DNA from: Nocardia niwae NBRC 108934 = DSM 45340
GTDB lineage: Bacteria > Actinomycetota > Actinomycetes > Mycobacteriales > Mycobacteriaceae
DNA: 64,000 bases
Direction of reading: 5' to 3'
Assembly: GCF_001613465.1 (NCBI RefSeq)
Contig: NZ_BDCK01000044.1
Location: forward strand, 1 to 64,000
Positions 33,842-42,561 of this stretch are shown piece after piece. Positions within the stretch are counted from its first letter, which is position 1; every line of letters begins with the position of its first letter. The notes beneath the pieces are model-generated. The model made no database searches and was not told the origin of the DNA. It saw only the letters and a program-made list of their open reading frames with translations. The position numbers were made by a program, and so were the translations under genes.

Positions 33842-34396
33842 ATGGCTGTCCGACCGATCCTCATCGCCGGCGATCCCCGGCTGACCACGCCCGCCGTTCC
33901 CGTCACCGTTTTCGACGACGATCTCGCCGCTTTCGTCGACGACCTGTTCGAGACCAACACCGCCGCCAACGGGGCGGGCCTGGCCGCCAACCAAATCGGG
34001 GACCCACGCGCGGTATTCGTCTACGACCTGGTCGACGCGGGTCGGCGGCACCGGGGCCACGTGATCAATCCGGTCCTGCGCACCTCGCCGCTTCCCGAGA
34101 CGATGCCGGACCCCGACGACTTGGAGGGGTGCCTGTCGGTACCGGGCGAGTGGTTTCCGACCGGGCGGGCGCGGTGGGCCGAGGTCACCGGCGTCGATCG
34201 CACCGGACGCCCGGTCACCGTGGAAGCCACCGGCTATCTCGCCCGCTGCCTCCAGCACGAGACCGACCACCTCACCGGCCGCCTGTATCTGGAACGTCTG
34301 CTCGGCAGAAACAAGCGAGCCGCCCGCCGCATGATCAGAGACCGGCGCTGGACCCACCCGGGCAACAGTTGGCTGCCCGGCACGGATAACCCGTGA
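33842..34396 (+). CDS. def: peptide deformylase
   Basis: A 184-residue metalloenzyme that removes the formyl group from the initiator methionine of new proteins. All three motifs are present: GAGLAANQ (45-51), EGCLSVPG with metal ligand Cys97, and QHETDH with His139, catalytic Glu140 and His143. The length is normal. Unlike a housekeeping def next to fmt, it sits alone opposite a PadR repressor, so it is probably a second, inducible deformylase. The start is 9 bases downstream of the PadR-site repeat, with no Shine-Dalgarno sequence. Confidence 0.9.
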   Translation: MAVRPILIAGDPRLTTPAVPVTVFDDDLAAFVDDLFETNTAANGAGLAANQIGDPRAVFVYDLVDAGRRHRGHVINPVLRTSPLPETMPDPDDLEGCLSVPGEWFPTGRARWAEVTGVDRTGRPVTVEATGYLARCLQHETDHLTGRLYLERLLGRNKRAARRMIRDRRWTHPGNSWLPGTDNP

Positions 34397-34606
34397 TCAC
34401 AAGGGGCCCTCGAGTTCCGAGTCGGCACCCGGGCACTTCGCACCCGGCCTGAATCGCCGCCGTAGCGGGCGATGCGTTGCGAACGATGCCGCGACGGATA
34501 CGGCACCGCGGACCCGGACACCCGCGTCGGGGGATGTCGCCGCGGCGAACCACATCGACGTCCCCGGCGCGGTCTTCACCCGCCAGGTGATCCAGTCGTC
34601 GCCCAC
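34397..34606 (-). CDS. possible small protein downstream of the PepSY gene
   Basis: A 69-residue frame beginning at GTG 34606, two bases after the PepSY stop (34611-34609), reading GDDWITWRVKTAPGTSMWFA followed by AATSPDAGVRVRGAVSVAAS. The tight spacing suggests translational coupling, and the first 45 residues look protein-like. The end is basic and low in structure. No family is recognised, so this may be spurious. Confidence 0.3.
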   Translation of the reverse strand: MGDDWITWRVKTAPGTSMWFAAATSPDAGVRVRGAVSVAASFATHRPLRRRFRPGAKCPGADSELEGPL

Positions 34607-34608
34607 GG

Positions 34609-35850
34609 TTACGCCGCCGCACGGTGGCGTCGGTGGCGGGCCGGGCGCCGCACCAGCCAGGTGGACAGACCGGTGACGGCGAGGGCGAGCGGAGTCAGGC
34701 CGAAAGCCAGCCAGATCAGCCGCCACCACCCGTTCACCAGCCAGCCGAAGTGGGCGGGTTCGAAGACCTTGGCGTAGAAGGTGTTCGCCAGCGGACGGTC
34801 GTGGCTCGCGTCCACCACCTTGATGTCGGAGCCGTCGTAGGCGTTCACATAGACCAGTACGTCGCCGCTGTAGAGCAGGCGGTGCTCGCGCGGGGAATAG
34901 GCCCCGGCGACCGCGGCGCGGTAGTAGGGGGCGTTGTTCGTGGGCAGTACGAGGTAGGCGAGCCTGCCCGGGGCGGCTCGGTGCGCGATCGCACCGGCCT
35001 CGCCGATGGAGAGCGGGGCCCGGCCCGCACCGCCCGATCGCGGCAAGAAGGACCTTTCGGTGCGTTCGAGGGTGGTGTTGCCTCCGGTCGCGACGAGCCA
35101 GGCGCGTTGCACGGCAGGCCATTCGATGGTGATGCCGGTGATGCCCCACACCAGCAGGAACGGCACGGCGATGATGCCGATGACGTCGTGCAGGTCGCGG
35201 TCCCGGGCGAAGCGCCCCTTCCGCAGCCGGACCCGGAACCCATGGCGCAGCCGCGCGAGCGTCGGCCACCAGATCACCGCACCGGACACCGCCAGCGATA
35301 CCAGCAGCAGCCCGAGCGAGCCCACGATCACCGCACCCCACTTGATGTGGACGAACGGCGCCTGGTTCTCCAGAAGCGGGATCGCGCCGGAGTAACGCGG
35401 ACAGCCGAAGGCGCAGTTGTGCAGATTGGCCAGCCAGCCCAAGAGTCCGTCGGTCAGCTGCACCCGCTGGTTGATCGAGCCGGTGCCGGGATCGACGGAG
35501 TAGGCGGCGGTGTACTCGATGTTCCCGATTACGAGCACACCGCCGTCCGTACCGACCCAGCCGACGTCGAAATCGGGATCGGTGGCGCGAACCAGCGCGA
35601 CGGCCTGCTCGCCGTCGAGCACCGGCGGCCCGTCGGTGTGCCGATAGAACGAGGCGTGCTGGGCCCGGAACAGTTCGGCGTGATAGAGCAGGATCGCGCC
35701 CGAGGTCGACTGGATCACCAGGACCAGGCCGAGCAGCAACGCCGACCAGCGGTGGATCACGATCAGTCTGCGGCGCACCGGCTTTCGGGCTCGCTTGCGC
35801 GCTCGGACGGTCCGCTTGCCGGGCTCGTGCACCACCGCGAGAGCGTTCAT
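34609..35850 (-). CDS. PepSY-associated membrane protein, iron-regulated
   Basis: A 413-residue protein with four to five membrane helices and PepSY domains. Features are HRWSALLLGLVLVIQSTSGA (helix 1), LHNCAFGC with two Cys outside, VSLAVSGAVIWWP, DLHDVIGIIAVPFLLVWGIT with a haem-ligand-like His, and WWRLIWLAFGLTPLALAVTG. The family includes putative ferric-siderophore reductases (FsqB/PiuB-like). The IdeR-box match at 35850-35868 abuts the start codon, so transcription is probably shut off by iron and the mRNA may be leaderless. It likely reduces imported ferric chelates at the membrane (inference). Confidence 0.82.
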   Translation of the reverse strand: MNALAVVHEPGKRTVRARKRARKPVRRRLIVIHRWSALLLGLVLVIQSTSGAILLYHAELFRAQHASFYRHTDGPPVLDGEQAVALVRATDPDFDVGWVGTDGGVLVIGNIEYTAAYSVDPGTGSINQRVQLTDGLLGWLANLHNCAFGCPRYSGAIPLLENQAPFVHIKWGAVIVGSLGLLLVSLAVSGAVIWWPTLARLRHGFRVRLRKGRFARDRDLHDVIGIIAVPFLLVWGITGITIEWPAVQRAWLVATGGNTTLERTERSFLPRSGGAGRAPLSIGEAGAIAHRAAPGRLAYLVLPTNNAPYYRAAVAGAYSPREHRLLYSGDVLVYVNAYDGSDIKVVDASHDRPLANTFYAKVFEPAHFGWLVNGWWRLIWLAFGLTPLALAVTGLSTWLVRRPARHRRHRAAA

Positions 35851-35868
35851 AAGGGTAGGCTAACTTAA
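35850..35868 (-). promoter_or_regulatory. IdeR/DtxR iron box
   Basis: On the minus strand the 19 bases read TTAAGTTAGCCTACCCTTA. They match 16 of 19 positions of the DtxR/IdeR consensus TTAGGTTAGCCTAACCTAA. The box ends at the first base of the PepSY start codon, so Fe-IdeR would block initiation of transcription. Confidence 0.75.
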
Positions 35869-36014
35869 AAAGTCGGCCTTCCCAGCGCAGGCAGGACGCC
35901 CCGTTCAGCATCCGGCATCGCTTGGCGAGCCTCACACCCTCGGGCGCGCCGGTCCGCCCGCTGCCCGGGCACCCGCGCAGGCTCGCCCTCCTGCTGCGCT
36001 GCTGCATCGGACAC

Positions 36015-36347
36015 ATGGCGATCGCCGCCGAGATCGCGCAGATCCACGATCTGATCGGGCTCGCCGACGAGCTCGTCGAACTGGTCGACATCATCACCGA
36101 CTCCGCCGCACACACCGCTGAAAGCGTTGTCACCGTGCACGATTCGGAACAGCGACAAACACATGCCGTCGCGGTGCGATTGCGCACCCGCGGCGCCGAC
36201 GCCACGGTAAACCGGTTGCTCGCCCGCTGGTCCTCGGAAACCGGAATAGACGTCGGGCAACGCGAATTCACCAACGGCCTGCTGCACATCATCCGCTCGT
36301 TCCAGCGCGTGGCAGACGCGCTGACATCGATCGATCGCGCGTGCTGA
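36015..36347 (+). CDS. hypothetical protein
   Basis: A 110-residue protein with two amphipathic helices (IAAEIAQIHDLIGLADELVE, then FTNGLLHIIRSFQRVADALT) around a short beta region (THAVAVRLRTRGADATVNRL). No signal peptide or metal motif is seen. The longer frame from 35922 begins in low-complexity sequence, so ATG 36015 is preferred, though its ribosome site is weak. The family is not recognised. It lies between the PepSY and TetR genes on the opposite strand. Confidence 0.55.
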   Translation: MAIAAEIAQIHDLIGLADELVELVDIITDSAAHTAESVVTVHDSEQRQTHAVAVRLRTRGADATVNRLLARWSSETGIDVGQREFTNGLLHIIRSFQRVADALTSIDRAC

Positions 36348-36376
36348 ACGCGGGCCCTCGGCCCGCTCCCCCGCCG

Positions 36377-36934
36377 TCAGCCACGCAGCGCGCGGTCCAG
36401 CAGCGCCCACGCCTGCCGAGCGGTCTCCTTCTTCGACTGCGCGTCGGTCTTCGACAGCACGGCCGCGAGCATCGCCAGGGCCAGGACCACGTCCGCGGTG
36501 GTGATGTCCGCACTGATCGTGCCGCGCTGAGCCGGGTCCTCGAGCTTCTCCGCGATGAGGGTGATCAGCCGGCGCGCCACCTCGAACAGGCGCATGTCCT
36601 CGGTGTTGGTGGGATGGATCATCGCGATGAAGGCCGCCGAGGTGGTGATCTGGTCGACCATGATCGCGAGCAGGTCGTCCACGGTGACCGCGGGATCGGC
36701 TGCCAGCGCCTCGATACCATCGATGTTCTCCTCGAACACCGCCAGCGCGATGCTCTCCCGGGTCGGGAAGTGCCGGTAGAGCACGCCCTGCCCGACTCCG
36801 GCGGCCCGCGCGATGGAGCTGAACGGCGCGTCGAATCCGCTGTCGGCGAAGACATCTCGCGCCGCCTGGATCAAGGCCGCCCGGTTGTCGGCCGCCGCCT
36901 TCGGCCCCCTGTTCACACGGCGTGGCGAGGTCAT
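36377..36934 (-). CDS. TetR-family regulator
   Basis: A 185-residue regulator. The helix-turn-helix is at about 18-65 (NRAALIQAARDVFADSGFDA, then IARAAGVGQGVLYRHFPTRE). The C-terminal ligand domain is of the SbtR-like type (AAFIAMIHPTNTEDMRLFEV). A conserved feature of this type is its repression of an adjacent oxidoreductase or exporter. Here the divergent neighbour is the broken LVIVD gene, so the target is not evident. ATG 36934 begins the basic arm TSPRRVNRGPK; the longer frame to 37312 is not family-like. Confidence 0.87.
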   Translation of the reverse strand: MTSPRRVNRGPKAAADNRAALIQAARDVFADSGFDAPFSSIARAAGVGQGVLYRHFPTRESIALAVFEENIDGIEALAADPAVTVDDLLAIMVDQITTSAAFIAMIHPTNTEDMRLFEVARRLITLIAEKLEDPAQRGTISADITTADVVLALAMLAAVLSKTDAQSKKETARQAWALLDRALRG

Positions 36935-37314
36935 TCGGGCCACGTTACCGGACCCGAGCGGGGCCACCGCACACGCCGGAAAGCCCCCGCGGCGCCCGAA
37001 GGTGAGCCGCACCCCATTGACGCGGCGCCGTGACCTCACGCACACTACCAGGTAACCGGACAATAGTGTCCGGCATGGCGATGGGCCCGATCGGCCCGGC
37101 TCGGCGGATAGCACGCCGTCGCGCCACGCCGGATCCGGCGCTCGCTCGACGCCACCACGCCCCACCGGGTCGTTCGGATACACCACGACGCTGCCGCCAC
37201 CCCGACGGCCGCACCAGCGACGCTCGGAACCGACCATCAGCCGTCCGAGCTCGCAGGGGACCGGTAACCGAGCACACGGGAAAGGCGCCCTCACCGCCGA
37301 GGGCCGGTACATCC

Positions 37315-38145
37315 ATGACTTCGTCCATCACCAGCTGGGTCCGGCGCTCCGGAGCGACCGTCGTCGCCGCAGCGGTTCTCCTGCCCATCGGCATCGTGGC
37401 CGCCCAACCGGCGCCCGTCCCCTCAGGGCAGATCCAGGAGATCGGCGCCATAGCCCGGACCGGGAACCGATCTGGCGATGCCGTTGCCGATCACCGCCCA
37501 TGAGGGCGGGTTCTCGCCCGACGGCAACACCTACTGGAGTTCGGGCGTCGCGCCCGGGCTGGTCAGCGCCATCGACCTCACCGACCCCGCCGCTCCGCGG
37601 GTGGTCTGGCAGGGCCTCCCCGGTCTGTCCATGCACGGCTTCGGGCTCAGTCCCGACGGCGGCCTCCTGTACCTGGCGAACAACATGGGCGGGCTGATGA
37701 TCCTGGACGTCAGTGCCGTGCAGCGCCGCGATCCCAGCCCGCAGGTGCGCGAGCTCGCCCACCTCACCTGGACCGATGGCTGGGCCAGCCAGCACAATAT
37801 CCCGGTCACCTATGCCGGCAGGCCCTATGTGTTCGCCACCGACGAAGCGGGATCCGGGGGTGTCAAACTCATCGACGTCGCCGACCCGACGAATCCGCGC
37901 ATCGTCGAAACCGTCGAACTCGAGATCAACCTGCCCGAGAATCAGGACACCGCAATGGCTTCCGCCGCGGGCGGCTCGCTGTTCGCCTACGACGCGCACT
38001 ACTGCGCCGCGGACCGGGCGGCCGACCCGACGGCGCTGGCGTGCAGCTGGACGTCCTCGGGCATCCGTGTCTTCGATGTCCGGGACCCGTCGGCCATCCG
38101 AGAGATCGCCTGCTGCTGGCCCGAGACGCCGCCCCACGCTGACGG
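37315..38145 (+). pseudogene. broken LVIVD-repeat secreted protein gene
   Basis: ATG 37315 opens a signal peptide (RRSGATVVAAAVLLPIGIVA, then AQPAPVPSGQIQEIG), whose frame stops at 37503. From about 37478 another frame carries AHEGGFSPDGNTYWSSG, LTDPAAPRVVWQ, LSPDGGLLYLANNMGGLMIL, FATDEAGSGGVKLIDVADPT and SGIRVFDVRDPSAIREIACC. These are the C-terminal LVIVD repeats of secreted actinobacterial proteins of about 450-500 residues. The first half is missing, a frameshift separates the parts, and the 3' end is cut by the next gene. Confidence 0.7.
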
Positions 38146-38616
38146 TTACGACGAAACCGCTTGCTGCTCGGCGAGTCCCGCGAGACGGTCGAGCGAGGCC
38201 GACAGCTTGTCCGCGGTGGTCGCGCGGGCGCGGACCTGGCGCTTCTCGTCGGTGAGCGACGTCCAGTCATAGGTGTGGGTGACCCGGGTGCGGCCCTCGC
38301 CCACCGGCTCCAGCTCCCAGCGCCAGAGGTGGCCGGGCGGCTGCTTGCCGGGCTCCGACGGGCGCCACGCGATGCGGCTGCCCTCGGCGAACTCCACCAC
38401 GTGGTTGTCGCGCACGGCTCCGTTGGTCAGGGTGGTGCTGAACACCGCCCCCGCTTGGCGCACCCGCTGCCCCGTCGCGGCCTCGGCCAGGTTGTCGTTG
38501 CCGTCCCAGCGCGGCTGCTCGGCGGGATCGGCGATGAGTTCGAAGATTTCCGCCGGGCCCGCGTTGATCTCGCGGCTGGCGCTGACGATACGGGGAACCT
38601 CGTTCTGGTCGGTCAC
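38146..38616 (-). CDS. SRPBCC (START-like) family protein
   Basis: A 156-residue helix-grip protein. IVSASREINAGPAEIFELIA, DPAEQPRWDG and WRWELEPVGEGRTRVTHTYD are the standard polyketide-cyclase/Bet v1-like signatures. Such proteins bind a hydrophobic ligand in a central cavity. GTG 38616 (TDQNEVPRIV) begins the domain; a longer frame to 38724 does not fit the family. It overlaps the 3' end of the decayed LVIVD gene. Confidence 0.8.
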   Translation of the reverse strand: MTDQNEVPRIVSASREINAGPAEIFELIADPAEQPRWDGNDNLAEAATGQRVRQAGAVFSTTLTNGAVRDNHVVEFAEGSRIAWRPSEPGKQPPGHLWRWELEPVGEGRTRVTHTYDWTSLTDEKRQVRARATTADKLSASLDRLAGLAEQQAVSS

Positions 38617-38783
38617 GTGCCGATCGAAACATCGGGCCGGGAACTGGACAACCCTTCTGCTCGAGACCGGTGAAAATCCCCGCCTACGATCCGGGCCGAG
38701 TGATCGACGGCCGGTCCCGGCCACGGCGGCGGGACGGTGCGGTATGACTGATCCGACATCCGACCGACGAAAGGGACGCGCTC

Positions 38784-39536
38784 ATGGGCGAGCGAGTAGC
38801 AGTAGTGTCCGGCGCCGCACGAGGGATCGGCGCGGCGATCGCCAAGCGCCTGGCGGCGGACGGGCTTCGTGTCGGTGTGCTCGACCTGGAGGCGGCGGCC
38901 TGCGCCGATACGGTCCGCGCGATCACCGAGGCGGGCGGGCAGGCCGTCGCGCTGGGCGCGGACGTGTCGGACGAGGAGTCGGTCGCCGCCGCCGTACAGC
39001 AGCTGGAGAACGAACTCGGCGCACCGACCGTGGTAGTGAACAATGCCGGCATCCTGCGCGACAACCTGCTGTTCAAGATGAGCGTCGCGGACTGGGACGC
39101 GGTGCTGGGCGTGCACCTGCGCGGCGCTTTCCTGCTCACCCGGGCGGTGCAGAAGTACATGGTCGAGCAGAAGTGGGGTCGGATCGTGAACATGTCCAGC
39201 ACCTCCGCGCTCGGCAATCGCGGCCAGGTCAACTACTCGGCGGCGAAGGCAGGCCTGCAAGGCTTCACCAAGACCCTGGCCTTCGAACTGGGCAAGTTCG
39301 GCGTTACGGCCAATGCCATCGCGCCCGGATTCATCGTCACCGACATGACCGCCGCCACCGCCGAGCGCGTCGGCGTCTCGTTCGAGGACTTCCAGAAAGC
39401 CGCAGCCACGCAGATTCCCGTGCAGCGCGTGGGAGCTCCGGAGGACATCGCGCACACCGCCTCGTTTCTCGTCAGCGAGGGCGCGGGCTTCGTATCCGGC
39501 CAGGTGATCTACGTGGCGGGCGGTCCGACCAACTGA
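38784..39536 (+). CDS. 3-oxoacyl-ACP reductase-like SDR
   Basis: A 250-residue classical short-chain dehydrogenase. SGAARGIGAAIA is the cofactor motif. NNAG appears in VVVNNAGILRD. The catalytic triad is Ser in NMSSTSALG, Tyr and Lys in VNYSAAK. The C-terminus VYVAGGPTN resembles actinobacterial FabG4-like enzymes. It probably oxidises or reduces a hydroxy-/ketoacyl substrate in the cytosol. It has no fatty-acid synthesis neighbours, so a house-keeping FabG role is unlikely. Confidence 0.85.
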   Translation: MGERVAVVSGAARGIGAAIAKRLAADGLRVGVLDLEAAACADTVRAITEAGGQAVALGADVSDEESVAAAVQQLENELGAPTVVVNNAGILRDNLLFKMSVADWDAVLGVHLRGAFLLTRAVQKYMVEQKWGRIVNMSSTSALGNRGQVNYSAAKAGLQGFTKTLAFELGKFGVTANAIAPGFIVTDMTAATAERVGVSFEDFQKAAATQIPVQRVGAPEDIAHTASFLVSEGAGFVSGQVIYVAGGPTN

Positions 39537-39591
39537 CAGCGCAGCCCCGCCCGCCGGGTAGCGGCCGACGGGGACGGTAACGTCGCAGCAC

Positions 39592-40458
39592 ATGAACCGG
39601 CGTGGGGCTCGTCGTAGCGTGACGAGCTATGTTCTGCTGCTGCCGAGCCTCTTCGGCGTCGGCGCGTTCCTGATCGGGCCGATCCTGGTGGTGGCCTGGC
39701 TCAGTCTGCACAGCTGGAACCTGTTGGGACCGGCGGAATTCGTGGGCCTGCGCAACTGGCGCTCGGTGCTCACCGACGCGGCGTTCGGCCACGCCCTGCT
39801 GGTAACGCTCGCGCTGACCGCGATCGTGGTGCCCGCGCAGACCGTGCTGGGCTTCACGGTCGCGGCGCTGCTGGCGCGACGGCGCGGCGCGACGAGCCTG
39901 CGGGTCATGTACGCGCTGCCGTGGATGTGCGCACCGGTGGCGGTCGGTGTGGTGTGGCAGTGGATGTTCGCGCCCACCGGAGGCGCCGTCAACGCCGTAC
40001 TCGGCCGCCGCGTCGAGTGGTTGTCGGATCCGGCGCTGGCGCTGCCCTCGGTGGCCGCGGTGAGCGTGTGGGCGAACTTCGGATACGTGGCGCTGTTCTT
40101 CGTGGCAGGGATCCGCGCGATACCGGACGAGATCCTCGACGCGGGAGCGCTGGACGGGGCCACCGGCTGGCGGCGGATCCGCTGGCTGATCCTGCCGCTG
40201 CTGCGTCCCACCATGTTCTTCGTCCTGGTCACCGGCGTGCTGAGCGCGTTCCAGACCTTCGACACCGTGTACGCGCTGACCAAGGGCGGGCCGGGCGATC
40301 GCACGGACGTCCTCGCGATGCGGATTTTCACCGAGGCTTTCGACGCGGCGCGTCCGGGCCGCGCCGCGGTCATGGCGCTCGTGGTGTTCGCGGTGATGTT
40401 CGCGATCACCGTGGCGCAGCACCGCTACTTCCGGAATCGGACCACCTATGAGCTCTGA
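39592..40458 (+). CDS. sugar ABC transporter permease (CUT1 family)
   Basis: A 288-residue permease with six helices. The cytoplasmic EAA loop is EILDAGALDGATGWRRIRWL followed by ILPLLRP, which contacts the ATPase. The pattern matches MalF/UgpA-like sugar permeases. It overlaps the next permease gene by 11 bases (ATG 40448), and the solute-binding protein overlaps that one, so the three are one operon. The sugar is unknown. Confidence 0.87.
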   Translation: MNRRGARRSVTSYVLLLPSLFGVGAFLIGPILVVAWLSLHSWNLLGPAEFVGLRNWRSVLTDAAFGHALLVTLALTAIVVPAQTVLGFTVAALLARRRGATSLRVMYALPWMCAPVAVGVVWQWMFAPTGGAVNAVLGRRVEWLSDPALALPSVAAVSVWANFGYVALFFVAGIRAIPDEILDAGALDGATGWRRIRWLILPLLRPTMFFVLVTGVLSAFQTFDTVYALTKGGPGDRTDVLAMRIFTEAFDAARPGRAAVMALVVFAVMFAITVAQHRYFRNRTTYEL

Positions 40459-41269
40459 TCGCCTCCGTTCGGCCGCGGCTTACGCGGTACTCACCGTCGG
40501 CGCGCTGCTGACCGTCGCTCCCCTGCTGCTCAGCGCGCTCACCGCGGTCAAGACGCCCGAGCAGTTCGCCACCGGGTCGCCGTTGGCCCTTCCGCATCCG
40601 GCCACCGCGGAGAACTTCCGGACCGTGCTGGACTACGGGTTCGGGCGCGCGGTGCTGGTGACCGCGCTGATGACGCTGCTGGTCACCGGCGGCCAGCTGG
40701 TCACCTCGGTGCTGGCGGCCTACGCGTTCGCCCGCACCGAATTCCCGGGCCGCGACGCGTTGTTCTGGGTGTACCTGGCCACCGTGATGGTGCCGCCGAT
40801 GGTGACGCTCATCCCCCTCTATCTGATGTTCGCGCGCCTGGATCTGCTGAACACGTTCTGGGCGCTGGTGCTGCCGTTCGTGTTCGGCTCGCCCTACGCG
40901 ATATTCCTGCTGCGCCAGTACTTCCGGGCGATCCCGCAGGAGTTGATCGGCGCGGCGCGGCTCGACGGCGCGAACACCCTCGACATCGTCGTACACGTGA
41001 TGGTGCCGATGAGCAGGCCGGTGCTGGCGACCTTGACGCTCATCACGATCGTCTCGCAGTGGAACAATTTCATGTGGCCGCTGGTCGCGAGCAGCGGCCG
41101 CTCGTGGCAGGTGCTGACCGTGGCGACGGCGAATCTGCAAACCCGGTACAACGCGCAGTGGACGCTGGTGCTGGCGGCCACGACGCTGGCCATCGCGCCA
41201 CTGGTGGTGCTGTTCGTGATCTTCCAGCGACAGGTGCTGCGCTCGATCGCGTGGACGGGAGTGAAATGA
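40448..41269 (+). CDS. sugar ABC transporter permease (CUT1 family, second subunit)
   Basis: A 273-residue MalG/UgpE-like permease with six helices. Its EAA loop is ELIGAARLDGANTLDIVVHV. YAFARTEFPGRDALFWVYLA is the typical helix 3-4 segment. It ends in a four-base overlap (ATGA) with the solute-binding gene. It forms the membrane channel with the preceding permease. Confidence 0.87.
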   Translation: MSSDRLRSAAAYAVLTVGALLTVAPLLLSALTAVKTPEQFATGSPLALPHPATAENFRTVLDYGFGRAVLVTALMTLLVTGGQLVTSVLAAYAFARTEFPGRDALFWVYLATVMVPPMVTLIPLYLMFARLDLLNTFWALVLPFVFGSPYAIFLLRQYFRAIPQELIGAARLDGANTLDIVVHVMVPMSRPVLATLTLITIVSQWNNFMWPLVASSGRSWQVLTVATANLQTRYNAQWTLVLAATTLAIAPLVVLFVIFQRQVLRSIAWTGVK

Positions 41270-42540
41270 GGACCTCGACACGCGTGGTGGTCGCCCTCGC
41301 GCTCGCCGCGGTGCTGCTGATCGCGGCCGTCTTGTGGCTCGGCCGCGACGGCGACGGGTCCGGCCGCACCGTGCTGGGGCTGCGGATCTGGGACGAGAGT
41401 CTCGTCCCCGCTTATCGCGCCTCGCTCGCGGAATTCGAACGGGCGAATCCGGACATCGAAGTGCGGATCACGGTGGTGCCGTGGTCGTCGTATCAGCAGA
41501 AGCTGCGGTTGGACGTGGCCGGGGGCACCGCCGAGGATCTGTTCTGGACCAACCTGTACGAGGACTACGCCGACGCCGGACGCTTGATCGACATCGGGGC
41601 GGCACTCGGCCCCGGGGCGGCGACAGCCTGGGATCCGTCGGCGGTAGCGCAATACACGCGCGGCGGAAAACTCTGGGCCGTGCCGCAATTCGTCGATGCC
41701 GGGACGGCGGTCTACTACAACCGGGACCTGCTCGCCACCGCGCACGTGGATCCAGGGGAACTGAACGCGCTGCGGTGGAATCCGAATGGGGACGACTCGT
41801 TCCGACCACTGCTGCGCAGACTGGCGGCGGTCGCCCCGTACGCCTACAACGCGGGCCACGACTTCCAGTCCGTCGAGCTGCCCTATCTGGGCTCGGCGGG
41901 CGGGCGCTTCCAGGACGAGCGCGATCACTTCGCCTTCGACAGCCCGCAGGGCGTGGCGGCGTTCGACTATCTGGTGCGGTTGATCGCCGAGGGACTCACG
42001 CCCTCGGCCGCGGACACCAACACCAATCCCGACTTCGCGAAGAACGCTTTCCTGCAAGGCAAGCTGGCGCTGTTGCAGTCCGGAACGTTCAATCTCGCGC
42101 AGATCTCCGAGCAGGCCCGCTTCGGCTGGGGCGTCGCGTTGCTGCCCGAGGGCCCGGCCGGGCGGGTGAGCACGAACAACGCGATCGGCGTCGCCGGCAA
42201 CGCGGCCACCCGGCATCCCGAGGCGGTGCGCCGGATTCTGGCCTGGCTCGGCAGCGGCGCGGGCAATCGCTACCTGGCCGAGGGCGGCGCCACCGTCCCG
42301 GCAGTCGTCGCCGAACAGCAGCGCTATCGCGACTACTGGGCCGGGCGGGGAGTCGACGTCTCGCCCTTCTTCGACGTGCTGCGCGGCCCGCGCAGCAGCT
42401 CCGGTGGCGGGCCGGGGTTCCCGGCCGCGCTGCGCGCCGTCGACCCGATCCTCGCCGAAATGTATCTGGGCCGGATTCCGGTACCGGAGGCGCTGTCCCG
42501 TGCCCGTTCCGCGGCCGAGGAGGCGGTCGCGGAGAACTGA
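41266..42540 (+). CDS. ABC transporter extracellular solute-binding protein (family 1)
   Basis: A 424-residue sugar-binding protein: LRIWDESLVPAYRASLAEFE, ANPDIEVRITVVPWSSYQQK, AVPQFVDAGTAVYYNRDLLA and AFLQGKLALLQSGTFNLAQI are the usual lobe motifs. The N-terminus (VVVALALAAVLLIAAVLWLG) has no Cys and so no lipobox. The protein is probably held by an uncleaved helix or released, which is unusual for a Gram-positive binding protein. The gene comes last in the operon, and no ATPase gene is present, so a shared MsmK-like ATPase is presumably used. Confidence 0.85.
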   Translation: MRTSTRVVVALALAAVLLIAAVLWLGRDGDGSGRTVLGLRIWDESLVPAYRASLAEFERANPDIEVRITVVPWSSYQQKLRLDVAGGTAEDLFWTNLYEDYADAGRLIDIGAALGPGAATAWDPSAVAQYTRGGKLWAVPQFVDAGTAVYYNRDLLATAHVDPGELNALRWNPNGDDSFRPLLRRLAAVAPYAYNAGHDFQSVELPYLGSAGGRFQDERDHFAFDSPQGVAAFDYLVRLIAEGLTPSAADTNTNPDFAKNAFLQGKLALLQSGTFNLAQISEQARFGWGVALLPEGPAGRVSTNNAIGVAGNAATRHPEAVRRILAWLGSGAGNRYLAEGGATVPAVVAEQQRYRDYWAGRGVDVSPFFDVLRGPRSSSGGGPGFPAALRAVDPILAEMYLGRIPVPEALSRARSAAEEAVAEN

Positions 42541-42561
42541 GCGGTGCGGCGCGCCATCGGA

